From NCBI RefSeq assembly GCF_042432805.1, contig NZ_JBHLWO010000002.1, positions 930,001-994,000 of the forward strand: a stretch of DNA of 64,000 nucleotides, in the 5' to 3' direction. Under the pieces are notes generated by a model. That model saw only the letters and a list, made by a program, of their open reading frames with translations, ran no database searches and was not told where the DNA came from. Origin of the DNA: Olivibacter oleidegradans (lineage in GTDB: Bacteria; Bacteroidota; Bacteroidia; Sphingobacteriales; Sphingobacteriaceae). The position numbers and the translations under genes are program-made. This document shows positions 17,822 through 26,567 of this stretch, piece after piece (positions within the stretch are counted from its first letter, which is position 1; each line of letters opens with the position of its first letter).

Positions 17822-19051
17822 ATGGCACATGGTAAGACGAAAGCAAAGAAGAAAAAAGGAGCGATCAAAAAAATCGCTGCATTTCTGCATTTATGGCTCG
17901 GTTTGATTTCAGGCATCATTGTTTTTATTGTAGCCATTACGGGTTGTCTTTTTGTCTTCCAACATGAAATTAGCAACCTGATTCATCGCGACAAGTTTTA
18001 TGTTGAAGTGCCGGAAAACGCAAAGGTGCTGCCCTTAAGTAGTTTACAAGCAACTGCTGACAAAGCGCTGGGCAAGTCGGCAACCTATATCACAAGCTAT
18101 CGCGCACCGGAGAAAGCATGGGAGTTCATGTGTTATGAGGCGGGCAACCAACAAGCCCTCACCTTTTTCGGCGCCATTAACTGTTACGAATCCGTATTTA
18201 TCAATCCCTACACCGGTGAGATTACCGGTCGTATTGATTACACCAGGGAATTTTTTACCATTGTGAAATATATCCATTGGAGTTTGCTGCTGAATACACC
18301 CTATGGTCAGCCAATCGTAGGATATGCTACACTCCTATTCGTCATTCTTTTAATAACAGGTTTAGTATTATGGTGGCCTAAAAATCTAAAAAAATCGAAT
18401 GTCAATAAGAGCTTCAAGATCAAATGGAAAGCAGGATTTAAGCGCCTGAATTACGATTTACATAATGTGCCCGGTTTTTATGCCTTGCTAATTACACTGA
18501 TTTTGGCATTAACAGGAATGGTTTGGGCCATGAAGTGGTTCGAAACGGCGGTTTATGTAACCGCTTCGCAATCAACCACACCACCGCCCTTTGTTACGAA
18601 ACAGTCGGATACCACAGCAGTCGCCGTACTTTCCCCATTGGATGTTGCATTCGCTACGGCCAATAAGGAATTTGATAAAGGGTATGATCGTATTGGTTTA
18701 TCACCGGCTTTCGGCAAAGAAGGTGTAATCTATGCAGCTGGTTATCGAGGCGCAGAGCTCTATTATAACACAGACGAAATACAACTAGATCAGTATACAG
18801 GGAAAAGACTTTATCGTCGTAATTACGCAGAGAAAAACAATGGTGAGAAGCTTATTGCTATGAATTACGATATTCATGTAGGCGCCATTTTAGGTTTACC
18901 CGGGAAAATCCTCGCTTTTATCGCTAGCCTAATTGCCGCTTCTTTACCGGTCACAGGCTTTATTATATGGTATGGCCGGAAGCGAAAAAGCAGGCCGGCC
19001 ATACCACCAAAAGGAAAACGATTTACAGTACCAGCTGTAGACCTGCGGTAA
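17822..19051 (+). CDS. PepSY-associated transmembrane protein
   Basis: The 409-residue inner-membrane protein has about four membrane segments: after FLHLWLGLISGIIVFIVAITG (residues 22-42), near TLLFVILLITGLVLWW, near ALLITLILALTGMVW, and near the C-terminus. Two PepSY-like periplasmic regions lie between. Relatives (PiuB or DUF-type ferric reductases) accompany siderophore receptors and are thought to reduce or release siderophore iron. His residues near membrane edges (LHLWLG, KYIHWS, YDLHNV, YDIHVG) could bind haem, as inferred for the family. Its 3' end overlaps the convergent gene by 29 bases. Confidence 0.88.
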   Translation: MAHGKTKAKKKKGAIKKIAAFLHLWLGLISGIIVFIVAITGCLFVFQHEISNLIHRDKFYVEVPENAKVLPLSSLQATADKALGKSATYITSYRAPEKAWEFMCYEAGNQQALTFFGAINCYESVFINPYTGEITGRIDYTREFFTIVKYIHWSLLLNTPYGQPIVGYATLLFVILLITGLVLWWPKNLKKSNVNKSFKIKWKAGFKRLNYDLHNVPGFYALLITLILALTGMVWAMKWFETAVYVTASQSTTPPPFVTKQSDTTAVAVLSPLDVAFATANKEFDKGYDRIGLSPAFGKEGVIYAAGYRGAELYYNTDEIQLDQYTGKRLYRRNYAEKNNGEKLIAMNYDIHVGAILGLPGKILAFIASLIAASLPVTGFIIWYGRKRKSRPAIPPKGKRFTVPAVDLR

Positions 19052-20120
19052 AGCCTACATTCAGCGCTTGATAATCTTTGCTGTTCTGCTTGTCCCAAAT
19101 TTTCATTTTAACCAGCTTTTTGCCATCCTCATTATCAGTATTGATGTAATTAATCGATGGACCGCCATATAGATATATATTAGGTCCTATTTTGATGGAA
19201 GGTAGAATACGTAAACCATTTTTATTAAAGTAATTGCCATCAAAATCAGTTAGCGTGATGGATGAGATTTCAGCAGCTAGCCTAAAGTTGGTTCGATTTA
19301 ACAGATTCGCACCGATACCTCCTTCTACGCCGTAGCGAATGGCCTCATATTGCGGATTGAACCCAATTCCGAGGATTCCATATAAAATTTGGCCACCGGA
19401 GCGGAAGCTGGCAAAAGTCGACAGATCTTCATCTGTTCCAATGCGGATACTCTTTTCCCCATTTTTCACGATATTCACCAAGCCGAGGGTATAATCGCTG
19501 CTATCCGCGATATTCAGCACCCCGAATTGTATGCCCCTTACGTTTTTTGCTTTGTTGATGACCCCAGCTATTTGGACACCCTTTACGTTGTCAGCCTGAT
19601 TGTAAAGTCCTGCCATCTGCACACCATCCATTTGCTTGCTCCTGTTGCTTACACCACTTGCTTGCAAGCCCTTGGTAGAAATCGCTGTATTGAGCACACC
19701 GCCCAATTGTAGATGAACATTTCCCCTACTTTGGTTGAACAAGCCCGCAAATTGATAACCCTTAGCTGCATCGCCTGCTAAATTGACGGCACCGGCTAAC
19801 TGTACGCCATGGAGCGTGCCGGAAACCTGGTTGAATACACCGGAAGCTTGCAATCCGGAAGCATTGCCCTTAACAATTCCGGCAACACCATATAATGCGA
19901 ACGCTTTCTCTCCACCAGATAGACCTGCTATAGCATGTAAGCTAATGGTGTTGCTATAATTGGCTGCTTTGCCACCATGGGTACTTAATGGATATATGAT
20001 GCCTACGTGAGCAGGGCTATCTTCTTGAGCAGAGAGGTTAAAAGATCCTACTATTAATAAAGTAAGTGCCAGCAGGGTCTGTTTGTAGCTAAATAGTTTT
20101 CTTTCCATAAATCTTGTCAT
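19023..20120 (-). CDS. Surface-repeat outer-membrane protein (GxQxAGxxN repeats)
   Basis: The 365-residue protein has a signal peptide (ending near SAQ, residue 31). A run of roughly 20-residue repeats follows, with consensus G-x-Q-x-A-G-x-x-N, for example GVQLAGAVNLAG, GVQMAGLYNQAD and GVQIAGVINKAK. A C-terminal region of predicted beta strands ends in LQLVL. It resembles the LA_2272-type surface-repeat proteins. Its last 160 residues match the STN protein encoded upstream, so the two are paralogues, this one without the STN and regulatory domains. It is the last gene of the sigma-FecR-STN operon and overlaps the PepSY gene by 29 bases. An internal ATG at 20108 is an alternative start. Confidence 0.75.
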   Translation of the reverse strand: MTRFMERKLFSYKQTLLALTLLIVGSFNLSAQEDSPAHVGIIYPLSTHGGKAANYSNTISLHAIAGLSGGEKAFALYGVAGIVKGNASGLQASGVFNQVSGTLHGVQLAGAVNLAGDAAKGYQFAGLFNQSRGNVHLQLGGVLNTAISTKGLQASGVSNRSKQMDGVQMAGLYNQADNVKGVQIAGVINKAKNVRGIQFGVLNIADSSDYTLGLVNIVKNGEKSIRIGTDEDLSTFASFRSGGQILYGILGIGFNPQYEAIRYGVEGGIGANLLNRTNFRLAAEISSITLTDFDGNYFNKNGLRILPSIKIGPNIYLYGGPSINYINTDNEDGKKLVKMKIWDKQNSKDYQALNVGFTAGLQLVL

Positions 20121-20170
20121 TATCTTCGTTTAACTAATGACAAGCTAGCTAGACTTCCCCCCTATTCTTT

Positions 20171-21820
20171 TTAGAAAAAAGCAACACCCAATTCAAGTCC
20201 TACCCACCATTTAAAGCGTTCTTTGTTTAGAAGGTATGGATATCCGGCCGAAGGAATGTCTTGTGCGTTTTCAATAACCTGTTTATTCTTGCTAAGGAAA
20301 TTAATCGTTGGCGCAACGTACAATTTTGTTTTTTGACCTAAAGAATAATTGTAAAGGATATTCATCTTAGTCCAACTGCTCACGTTTTCATAGACTGATC
20401 GGTGTAATTGCTGGCTCAAAAGTTCTACCGCAAAATAATTATCTTGATTTCTTCTTCTAAACTCATGCCCCAATCCGAAGCCCGTAGCAAAAGTTTGCTC
20501 ACCATTCCAGCTTCCGTAGCCCGCAGAAAGAATGCTGTATAAATTTGCGTTTCCACTTTTAAATGCCAGATTGGTATACAGGACCTCATTACTTGATACA
20601 CTCAGTCGTTTCATTCCGTTTTTTGAAATATTAACCAATCCAATGCTGATTCCCGAAGAGGTATCAGCCATATTTATTAAACCAAATTGTAAGCCGTGGT
20701 TCGTTTTCGTCCTATTGAGAATTCCGGCAATTTGTACGCCCCTTAGTTCCTCAGCATAGTTCATTATGCCGGCCAATTGAACGCCATTTGCATGTTTTTT
20801 AACAAAGTTAAAGACGCCGGCGGCTTGAAAACCCTTTAAGCTATCAATAACCGTATTATAAATTCCGGAGAGTTGAACCCCCGACATATTACCCCCTACC
20901 ATATTGACAGCACCCGCCGCCTGAACATATTTCACGTGATAGCGATCGATATTGAATATTCCAGCCAACTCTACGCCATTGACTCCCGCGGTGTAACCAC
21001 CAATGAGATTAGCCGAGAACTTGTTGACGACCTGACCACTCATCATGCCATGTGAGCTTAAGCCGGGAGTTAGCGAAACCTGTACGGGGGTATAGGCGAA
21101 AAAGTTTCCCAGATTTAATGCATTTAGCTTTTGTTTAGAACTTAAAAATAAACGAGCGAGCGCGGTATTGGAGACAGATTCTTCCCCATCTCCCATATAT
21201 CCATAATGCCCACTACTATTGATGTTTTTTCCTAGGTTGACGGTAGGCAAGAAAACGGTGGTGGTATCTTTGTAAAGTTCTTTGCTAACCGTTAAAATCA
21301 TGGGATTTCCGTCCTTGGTTTTCAGCTTTAATTTAAAATAACCCTTTCTATCGGTCATCGTTCCCACGAGTAGCCGTTTTTCATAAACGCTGGCATTATG
21401 GATTCCTGCTCCGGTTTTTTCATCCACTACATAGCCTTTAATGGTATATATTTTTTTTCCTTCGCCCAATTCTTCAGGCATGAGCGTTAAACGAAATGGA
21501 GCCGGACGGATAATTAAATGATTCGGACTCTCTTGATATTCGTAACTATCACCCAGTAATGTATTGAGTGCCGTCTTTACGTCGCCATTGAAATGCTGGA
21601 TGCTAACCAAACTGTCACTTCGGATAATGCCGCTGCTATAAGAAAAATGAAAGCCACCTTGCCTTCCGATATCTTCCAGTACGGTTACAAGTTTTTGTTG
21701 GCTCACATGAAGTTTAACCGGCTTAAAAAGATAGTTTTGACTAAAAGCGGTGAAACCCGCTAAAGACAATACGAATGTCAATAGCAGGCTTTTACAAGAA
21801 TGCAATAATTGGTTCTCCAA
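20171..21820 (-). CDS. STN and carboxypeptidase-regulatory domain protein with surface repeats
   Basis: The 549-residue protein has a signal peptide (1-28), an STN domain (about 33-105, the module FecA-type receptors use to contact FecR), a carboxypeptidase-regulatory-like domain (about 125-195), GxQxAGxxN repeats (about 275-385), and a barrel-like C-terminus ending in aromatic residues. There is no TonB plug or 22-strand barrel. The only usable start is TTG at 21820, in the same frame as fecR and 21 bases after its stop, so translational coupling is likely. I infer that it replaces the TonB receptor as signal transducer for this FecR and sigma factor. Domain calls are firm; the signalling role is not. 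Confidence 0.8.
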   Translation of the reverse strand: MENQLLHSCKSLLLTFVLSLAGFTAFSQNYLFKPVKLHVSQQKLVTVLEDIGRQGGFHFSYSSGIIRSDSLVSIQHFNGDVKTALNTLLGDSYEYQESPNHLIIRPAPFRLTLMPEELGEGKKIYTIKGYVVDEKTGAGIHNASVYEKRLLVGTMTDRKGYFKLKLKTKDGNPMILTVSKELYKDTTTVFLPTVNLGKNINSSGHYGYMGDGEESVSNTALARLFLSSKQKLNALNLGNFFAYTPVQVSLTPGLSSHGMMSGQVVNKFSANLIGGYTAGVNGVELAGIFNIDRYHVKYVQAAGAVNMVGGNMSGVQLSGIYNTVIDSLKGFQAAGVFNFVKKHANGVQLAGIMNYAEELRGVQIAGILNRTKTNHGLQFGLINMADTSSGISIGLVNISKNGMKRLSVSSNEVLYTNLAFKSGNANLYSILSAGYGSWNGEQTFATGFGLGHEFRRRNQDNYFAVELLSQQLHRSVYENVSSWTKMNILYNYSLGQKTKLYVAPTINFLSKNKQVIENAQDIPSAGYPYLLNKERFKWWVGLELGVAFF

Positions 21821-21841
21821 GGGGATAGCGATTATGTTATA

Positions 21842-22858
21842 TTATAACGTTTCTTTTTTTAATATAATTGTTTTACCATTTTTTTCCATTTCCAATCGTA
21901 ATGTTTTACATAACGTATGCAAGATGCCGGGTAAAGAATCATTGTCAAAGGTAGTAGTTATTGGCAAATTGCCTGTGGCTATATTCTCCGGTACAATCCG
22001 CACTTGATAAACTTCGTTGAGTACTTCTACAAATCGCCACAAAGGGGTCCCGTCTAATTTAAACATCCTACTTCTGTAGTAGTCATACAGTTTATCGTGT
22101 TGCTTTTCCTGTTTAAGGCCCTTTTGTTCTACCATTGCAATGGCTTTTTCGTCTGGCTTTAATTTGATAATTACATCTTCTCGACTTACTTGAACAGCTC
22201 CGGTCTCCACAATAACCTCCGTCAATTTTCTGTTGCTTTTTACATTAAACGAAGTGCCCAGTACGTTGATCGTCAAATCTTTTACGGCTACATTGAAAGG
22301 GCGTTTCTTGTCGCTGGCCACATCAAAAAAAGCCTCCCCCGACATATATACTTTGCGTTGGCCGTTAAATAAATCTTCGGTATAGCTGAGTTTAGCATGA
22401 CTGTTAAGTGTTACAACGGTTCCGTCCGGTAAAGTATCGGTTAGGGGCGTTTCATTAGCCGTCACCTCAATGCTATGCAAATACGGATGCTTTGGTGCTA
22501 TAATGTAAAGGTAAATACCTGTCATTAAACCCATAACCGCTAGGATGCTTGCCGCTACCCTTAACCATCCCGTACCCTTACCTTGATATTCTTGAAGATG
22601 TGGTATTGAATCGCCCTCGTCGACATCTTCTGGGGGTCTTTCAAAGCGTTGATCTCTCAGCAGTTGAAACCTTTTCCATGCTATATCTTCGTCCATAGGT
22701 TGCTGCAACGCAAGCTGCTTGCTGGTATCCCAAATCAATTTGAATTGTTCAAACTTTTTCCGGTTGGCCTGGTCCTCTGCAAGCCAAGCTTGTACATCTT
22801 GATCTTCCTCAGGAGATGCTTCCTTAAGAAGGAATTTTATAAGTAATTCATCTTTCAT
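21842..22858 (-). CDS. FecR family anti-sigma factor
   Basis: This is a single-pass membrane regulator of the adjacent ECF sigma factor. It has a cytoplasmic N-terminal domain (1-95), one membrane helix (about 101-120), a periplasmic FecR domain (about 130-225, with LPDGTVVTLN and GEAFFDV) and a C-terminal DUF4974 domain (about 264-335). The frame opens nine codons upstream, but the ATG at 22856-22858 overlaps the sigma-factor stop as ATGA, the usual coupled arrangement, giving 338 residues. The STN protein downstream is the obvious partner for the periplasmic part. Confidence 0.93.
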   Translation of the reverse strand: MKDELLIKFLLKEASPEEDQDVQAWLAEDQANRKKFEQFKLIWDTSKQLALQQPMDEDIAWKRFQLLRDQRFERPPEDVDEGDSIPHLQEYQGKGTGWLRVAASILAVMGLMTGIYLYIIAPKHPYLHSIEVTANETPLTDTLPDGTVVTLNSHAKLSYTEDLFNGQRKVYMSGEAFFDVASDKKRPFNVAVKDLTINVLGTSFNVKSNRKLTEVIVETGAVQVSREDVIIKLKPDEKAIAMVEQKGLKQEKQHDKLYDYYRSRMFKLDGTPLWRFVEVLNEVYQVRIVPENIATGNLPITTTFDNDSLPGILHTLCKTLRLEMEKNGKTIILKKETL

Positions 22859-23454
22859 TGCCCGAGAAATAATTTTAGTAAACAATAAACCATAAGCGGC
22901 AAATAATCAGCCAATTCCGTCCGTAATATTTTCAGTGCCTTTCCCATTTGATTCTCCACGGTCTTAATCGATATCTCTAGTCTGTCTGCGATCTCCTGAT
23001 ACTTTAACTCCTCAAAGCGACTCATCTGAAAAACTGTTCGACATTTTTCCGGTAATACGTTTAAGGCCTTTTGAAGTTCCCTTTTTAGTTCGTTTTCATG
23101 CAGCTGATTAGCAGTATGTTCGTAGGTGAAATCATTTACATAAGTAATATGATCTTGGTGTCTTTGTTTTACCTGCCAATGCTTAATGGTGTTCATGCAA
23201 TCATTGTAAGTAGCTCGATATAGGTACGATTTTAGTGAGCTTCGTATGTCCAGATTCTCTCTTTTTTCCCAGAGTTTTAAAAAAAGTGATTGTACGATCT
23301 CCTCTGCTGCAACGGCATCTTTTAAAATTGTAAAAGCGTAAGCATGTAGACTATTGAAGTGCTGTTTAAAAACATTTTCGAAAATTTCTTCATTCCCCTG
23401 TTGCAACAGGTTAAGCGTGACGTTGTCGCTCTGCATATTTAATTGTGTTAGCAT
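22855..23454 (-). CDS. ECF RNA polymerase sigma-70 factor (FecI/Bacteroides family 1)
   Basis: This 199-residue ECF sigma factor has region 2 (about 25-90, with FKQHFNSLHAYAFTIL and AEEIVQSLFLKLWE) and region 4 (about 130-180, with YQEIADRLEISIKTVENQM as the -35 recognition helix-turn-helix). It heads the operon with fecR, the STN protein and the repeat protein. A good housekeeping promoter lies directly upstream at 23471-23501. An internal ATG at 23436 is an alternative start. Its target promoters may include its own operon or the convergent receptor genes, which is inference. Confidence 0.93.
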   Translation of the reverse strand: MLTQLNMQSDNVTLNLLQQGNEEIFENVFKQHFNSLHAYAFTILKDAVAAEEIVQSLFLKLWEKRENLDIRSSLKSYLYRATYNDCMNTIKHWQVKQRHQDHITYVNDFTYEHTANQLHENELKRELQKALNVLPEKCRTVFQMSRFEELKYQEIADRLEISIKTVENQMGKALKILRTELADYLPLMVYCLLKLFLGQ

Positions 23455-23470
23455 ATAAGCTATATCAAGT

Positions 23471-23501
23471 CAAACTTAGATAAACTCGCTGTCATATACA
23501 A
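23471..23501 (-). promoter_or_regulatory. Promoter of the sigma-fecR-STN operon
   Basis: On the minus strand, TTG (plus 23499-23501), a 20-base spacer and TAAGTTTG (plus 23471-23478) match the Bacteroidota housekeeping consensus, 16 bases before the sigma-factor ATG. Confidence 0.7.
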
Positions 23502-23639
23502 TTCTTGCGCGTATCCTAGCACGTTTATCATTTTCTTCCTCTATTTTTTTATGAAATACCGATAACCTTCCTCATTCCGCTTCCCTTCTTTGCTACTATG
23601 ACAACCGTTCCTTCATCTACCCCTATGGCTTCAATTATT

Positions 23640-23900
23640 TTTTTATTAGGGAAATAGTTGAGTGGTTGAGTAGAAAAGTAGTTTATTAGCCAATGTGATG
23701 ATGAGCCAATTAGCCAATGTGATAATTATTCATTCGTGTTCACTTTAAAGGCATTCATGAGCTCCCTACGGTCGGTTAGCTGATGTGATGATGGGCTTTT
23801 GTGGGCTTAAAGCTTACTGCTTATAGCTTATACCTTAAGGCTTACTATAAAGCTTACTGCTTATAGCCTAATGCCTAATGCCTAAAAGCCTAAAGCCTAA
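23640..23900. repeat. Right arm of the long inverted repeat flanking the siderophore/sigma module
   Basis: Blocks 23721-23792 and 23805-23870 are inverted copies of 15138-15209 (72/72) and 14930-14995 (64/66). The outer part (23870-23900) has further ATGCCTAAT-type words matching the complement of the left arm's start. The arm ends at the stop codon of the Usp gene. No gene was seen in 23502-23901. Confidence 0.85.
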
Positions 23901-23901
23901 T

Positions 23902-24735
23902 TCACGCCTGCTTTGCTAAAAGTAATGGTATATGGGTTACATAAGCCATCCGCTCGGTAATGTCTGTTAAGAAGAGGCTTTCAAAAAAGTTTCTTTTCTT
24001 CTCAATATGGACGATTAACGAGATGTCATGCGACTTGGAGAACTCCAATATTTCCCTTACAATATCAATTTCGCTGATGGCATAGTACTTGGGATTGTAT
24101 CGACTAATTTTTTCCTTTACAGCGGTAAAATTATGATTGTGCAAGGTTTGTAGCGGTATGCCTTCGCTTTCATGACTGAGCACGTAGAGTTCGAGGTGGT
24201 TATGGAAATGCAAAGGATTCAATAAATTGGTTATTGTTTGCGCCTGTTTAGGATCTTGCAGATCGATCACCGATGCGATTTTAGTGATAGGTGTAAGCTT
24301 TGCAGACTCGGGCACAATTAATAGGGGCCGGTTGACAGTTTTAGCGATCTTTATGGTATTGCTTCCTATTAGGGTTTGCTCAAGTTTACTTTTACCGGTT
24401 AAACCCATCACCACGTAGTCCACCTGATATTTGTTGATTAAATCATTGGTAAGCTCATCCAAATCACCTTCTTTTGCTAAGTAGGTCAATTCGGTGTCCG
24501 TATGTTTTAAAAATTTCAGTTCATTAACCAATCGCTTTAAATGCGTCATCGATTCCTCTTTGGTTTCGTGTGTTTTATTTACTACCAACGGACTGCTGGG
24601 AATTGATGTAATACTCGGCAACTTATTGAATAATAATATACGTGCGATTTTCAACTGCTTCGCTAAGATAGCAGCGTATTTCGCAGCATGTGTGGCTGCG
24701 TCAGAAAAATCCGTTAGTACTAAAAGCGTCTTCAT
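23902..24735 (-). CDS. Universal stress protein, tandem Usp domains
   Basis: The product has two Usp-like halves. The first begins TLLVLTDFSDAATHAAKYA and carries the ATP-binding pattern GLTGKSKLEQTLIGSNT at about residues 120-137. The second half is degenerate and lacks a clear G-x2-G-x9-G-S motif. The reading frame opens at 24765, but the ATG at 24733-24735 places the first strand at the N-terminus as in the family (277 residues). It has a strong minus-strand promoter at 24823-24852. The function is probably a stress-related nucleotide sensor; the exact role is unknown. Confidence 0.88.
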   Translation of the reverse strand: MKTLLVLTDFSDAATHAAKYAAILAKQLKIARILLFNKLPSITSIPSSPLVVNKTHETKEESMTHLKRLVNELKFLKHTDTELTYLAKEGDLDELTNDLINKYQVDYVVMGLTGKSKLEQTLIGSNTIKIAKTVNRPLLIVPESAKLTPITKIASVIDLQDPKQAQTITNLLNPLHFHNHLELYVLSHESEGIPLQTLHNHNFTAVKEKISRYNPKYYAISEIDIVREILEFSKSHDISLIVHIEKKRNFFESLFLTDITERMAYVTHIPLLLAKQA

Positions 24736-24822
24736 AAAATTAAATTTAAACTCAAGCGCTAACACTTAAAGCAATATACTAATAAGCTAAGTTAATATGC
24801 AAGTCATCCGATTAAATTTCCG

Positions 24823-24852
24823 CAAAAGTATGATGAAAAAAACTCCGGTCAA
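24823..24852 (-). promoter_or_regulatory. Promoter of the Usp gene
   Basis: On the minus strand, TTG (plus 24850-24852), a 19-base spacer and TACTTTTG (plus 24823-24830) match the consensus. The predicted leader is about 80 bases. Confidence 0.65.
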
Positions 24853-24896
24853 TCAGATACAAAAACTGTATTTTAGCTTCCATATCCGTTGAGGGC

Positions 24897-25805
24897 ATGA
24901 TAGATCGCTTTATTAAATTTGTGTTTTTTGGAAACATTTTTGTCGGTATTCTGGCCATCGCCTTATCGCTGGAAACCGCCGTTCAACTTGCCATTCCTTT
25001 TAATAATACAGCTTATTATCTGCTTTTGTTTTTTGCAACGATGGCATACTATACATATGCTTATATCAATGTAACAGTAAGCAGTAGACATAACAATCCG
25101 CGCACCCAATGGTATCAACAAAATATCCGATTTGCTAAAGGAAACTTAGGATTTTCCATTTTGATCAGCCTACTGCTTGCTTTAGGGCTGATTTGGCAAA
25201 ACATACAGTCGTTGAGCTCCCTACATTGGATTTATTGGTTGATTCTTATTATTGTACTCGTTGCAATTATTTTATATTACGGACTTTTACCCCGATCATT
25301 TATGGCGCTGAATATTCGAAATTCGGGTTTATTGAAGGCCTTTATCATCGGATTCGTCTGGGCATGTTGCGTCAACCTTTTTCCTATTATTATGTTGAAA
25401 ATACAGCACCCGCTAAATTCGGTCGATCCCTTTCTTGTGCTATGGCTTTTTGTTAAAACCTTTATGTTCTGTACGGTAAATGCCATCATGTTCGATATTA
25501 AAGATTATGCAGAGGATGCCAATAAGCAATTAAAAACGTTTGTCGTGAGATTTGGTCTTCGAAATACAATCTTTCAGCTATTAATTCCATTGCTATCCGT
25601 AGGTGTCCTATCCATGGTCATTTTCGGCTATTATAGGCATTTTAGCTTCATTCCTTTAGTGATCAATATTTTCCCTTTCGCCTTATCTTTGGTAGTGGCT
25701 TATTCTATGCATAAGCGGCATCGGATACTTTATTACCTAATTGTTATTGACGGTTTGTTACTGGTGAAAGCAATTTGCGGAATATTTGCCATGCAATTTG
25801 TGTAA
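24897..25805 (+). CDS. UbiA-like membrane prenyltransferase homologue, first Asp motif lost
   Basis: A 302-residue integral membrane protein with about eight to nine helices. The second conserved Asp cluster of UbiA enzymes is recognisable as DIKDYAEDANKQLKTFVVRFG. The first cluster (N-x3-D-x3-D) should fall around residue 55, but only YAYINVTVSSRHNN is present, with no Asp. Bacteroidota have a subgroup of UbiA-like proteins with this feature. Without the first cluster, binding of magnesium-diphosphate is doubtful. A methyltransferase gene follows seven bases downstream, as in quinone or lipid modification pairs. Confidence 0.7.
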   Translation: MIDRFIKFVFFGNIFVGILAIALSLETAVQLAIPFNNTAYYLLLFFATMAYYTYAYINVTVSSRHNNPRTQWYQQNIRFAKGNLGFSILISLLLALGLIWQNIQSLSSLHWIYWLILIIVLVAIILYYGLLPRSFMALNIRNSGLLKAFIIGFVWACCVNLFPIIMLKIQHPLNSVDPFLVLWLFVKTFMFCTVNAIMFDIKDYAEDANKQLKTFVVRFGLRNTIFQLLIPLLSVGVLSMVIFGYYRHFSFIPLVINIFPFALSLVVAYSMHKRHRILYYLIVIDGLLLVKAICGIFAMQFV

Positions 25806-25812
25806 CAATACG

Positions 25813-26460
25813 ATGAAGAATAACTATGATAATATTGCGCCCTTATATGATAGGTTAAGCCGATTGGTGTTCGGGCGGGCGCAGGTCAACGTTCAATTAG
25901 ATCTGATACACAGCATTGCAGCGGATAGTCGTATTTTGATTGTTGGAGGTGGATCGGGATGGATACTGGAGGCGCTGGCCAAGTTACATCCCGAAGGTTT
26001 AACGATAACCTATGTGGAAATTTCAGAAAAAATGTTGCGAATGGCCCGAGATCGTAATTGTGCTAATAACAAGGTTGTATTTGTTGAGCAAGCCATTGAA
26101 GATTTTGAGGCACTTCAAAATTCTTATGATGTGATCATCACTTCCTTTTTGTTCGATAATTTTTTGCGACCAAAAGCGGAAAAAGTATTTGGTCATTTGA
26201 CGAGATTACTGGCAAGCGAAGGCCTCTGGCTTTATGCTGATTTTTATCTTGATCCGAATAAGAAAAACGGCTGGAAAAAGGGAATGCTCAAACTTATGTA
26301 TAAATTTTTTGGGTATCTGTGCCAAGTTGAAGCACGCAATCTCATCGATATGAGCCCCTATTTTCAGCGCAACCGGTATCAGATGCTTTTCTCTTCCCTA
26401 CACTATGCCGGTTTTATAAAGGGTATTGTTTATAAGAAATCCAAAACTGGTCCCGAATAA
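25813..26460 (+). CDS. SAM-dependent class I methyltransferase
   Basis: A 215-residue methyltransferase. Motif I is ILIVGGGSGWILEAL, the acidic end of strand 2 is TYVEISEKML, and the post-I region DVIITSFLFDNFL fits a class I fold. The frame begins at 25786, overlapping the previous gene, but the ATG at 25813 just after the UbiA-like stop is the better start (MKNNYDNIAPLYDRLSRLVFG). The C-terminus resembles UbiE-type enzymes loosely. Co-transcription with the UbiA-like gene suggests a lipid or quinone substrate. Confidence 0.82.
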   Translation: MKNNYDNIAPLYDRLSRLVFGRAQVNVQLDLIHSIAADSRILIVGGGSGWILEALAKLHPEGLTITYVEISEKMLRMARDRNCANNKVVFVEQAIEDFEALQNSYDVIITSFLFDNFLRPKAEKVFGHLTRLLASEGLWLYADFYLDPNKKNGWKKGMLKLMYKFFGYLCQVEARNLIDMSPYFQRNRYQMLFSSLHYAGFIKGIVYKKSKTGPE

Positions 26461-26567
26461 ATAGCTGTTGGTAGAATTAGTGCTTAAGTTGGTGTATTCT
26501 ATTTCGCAATTCGGTAAATGTCTTTTATTTTAGTCCGGTTTCCATGCTGTGAATTAACATATTTTAC

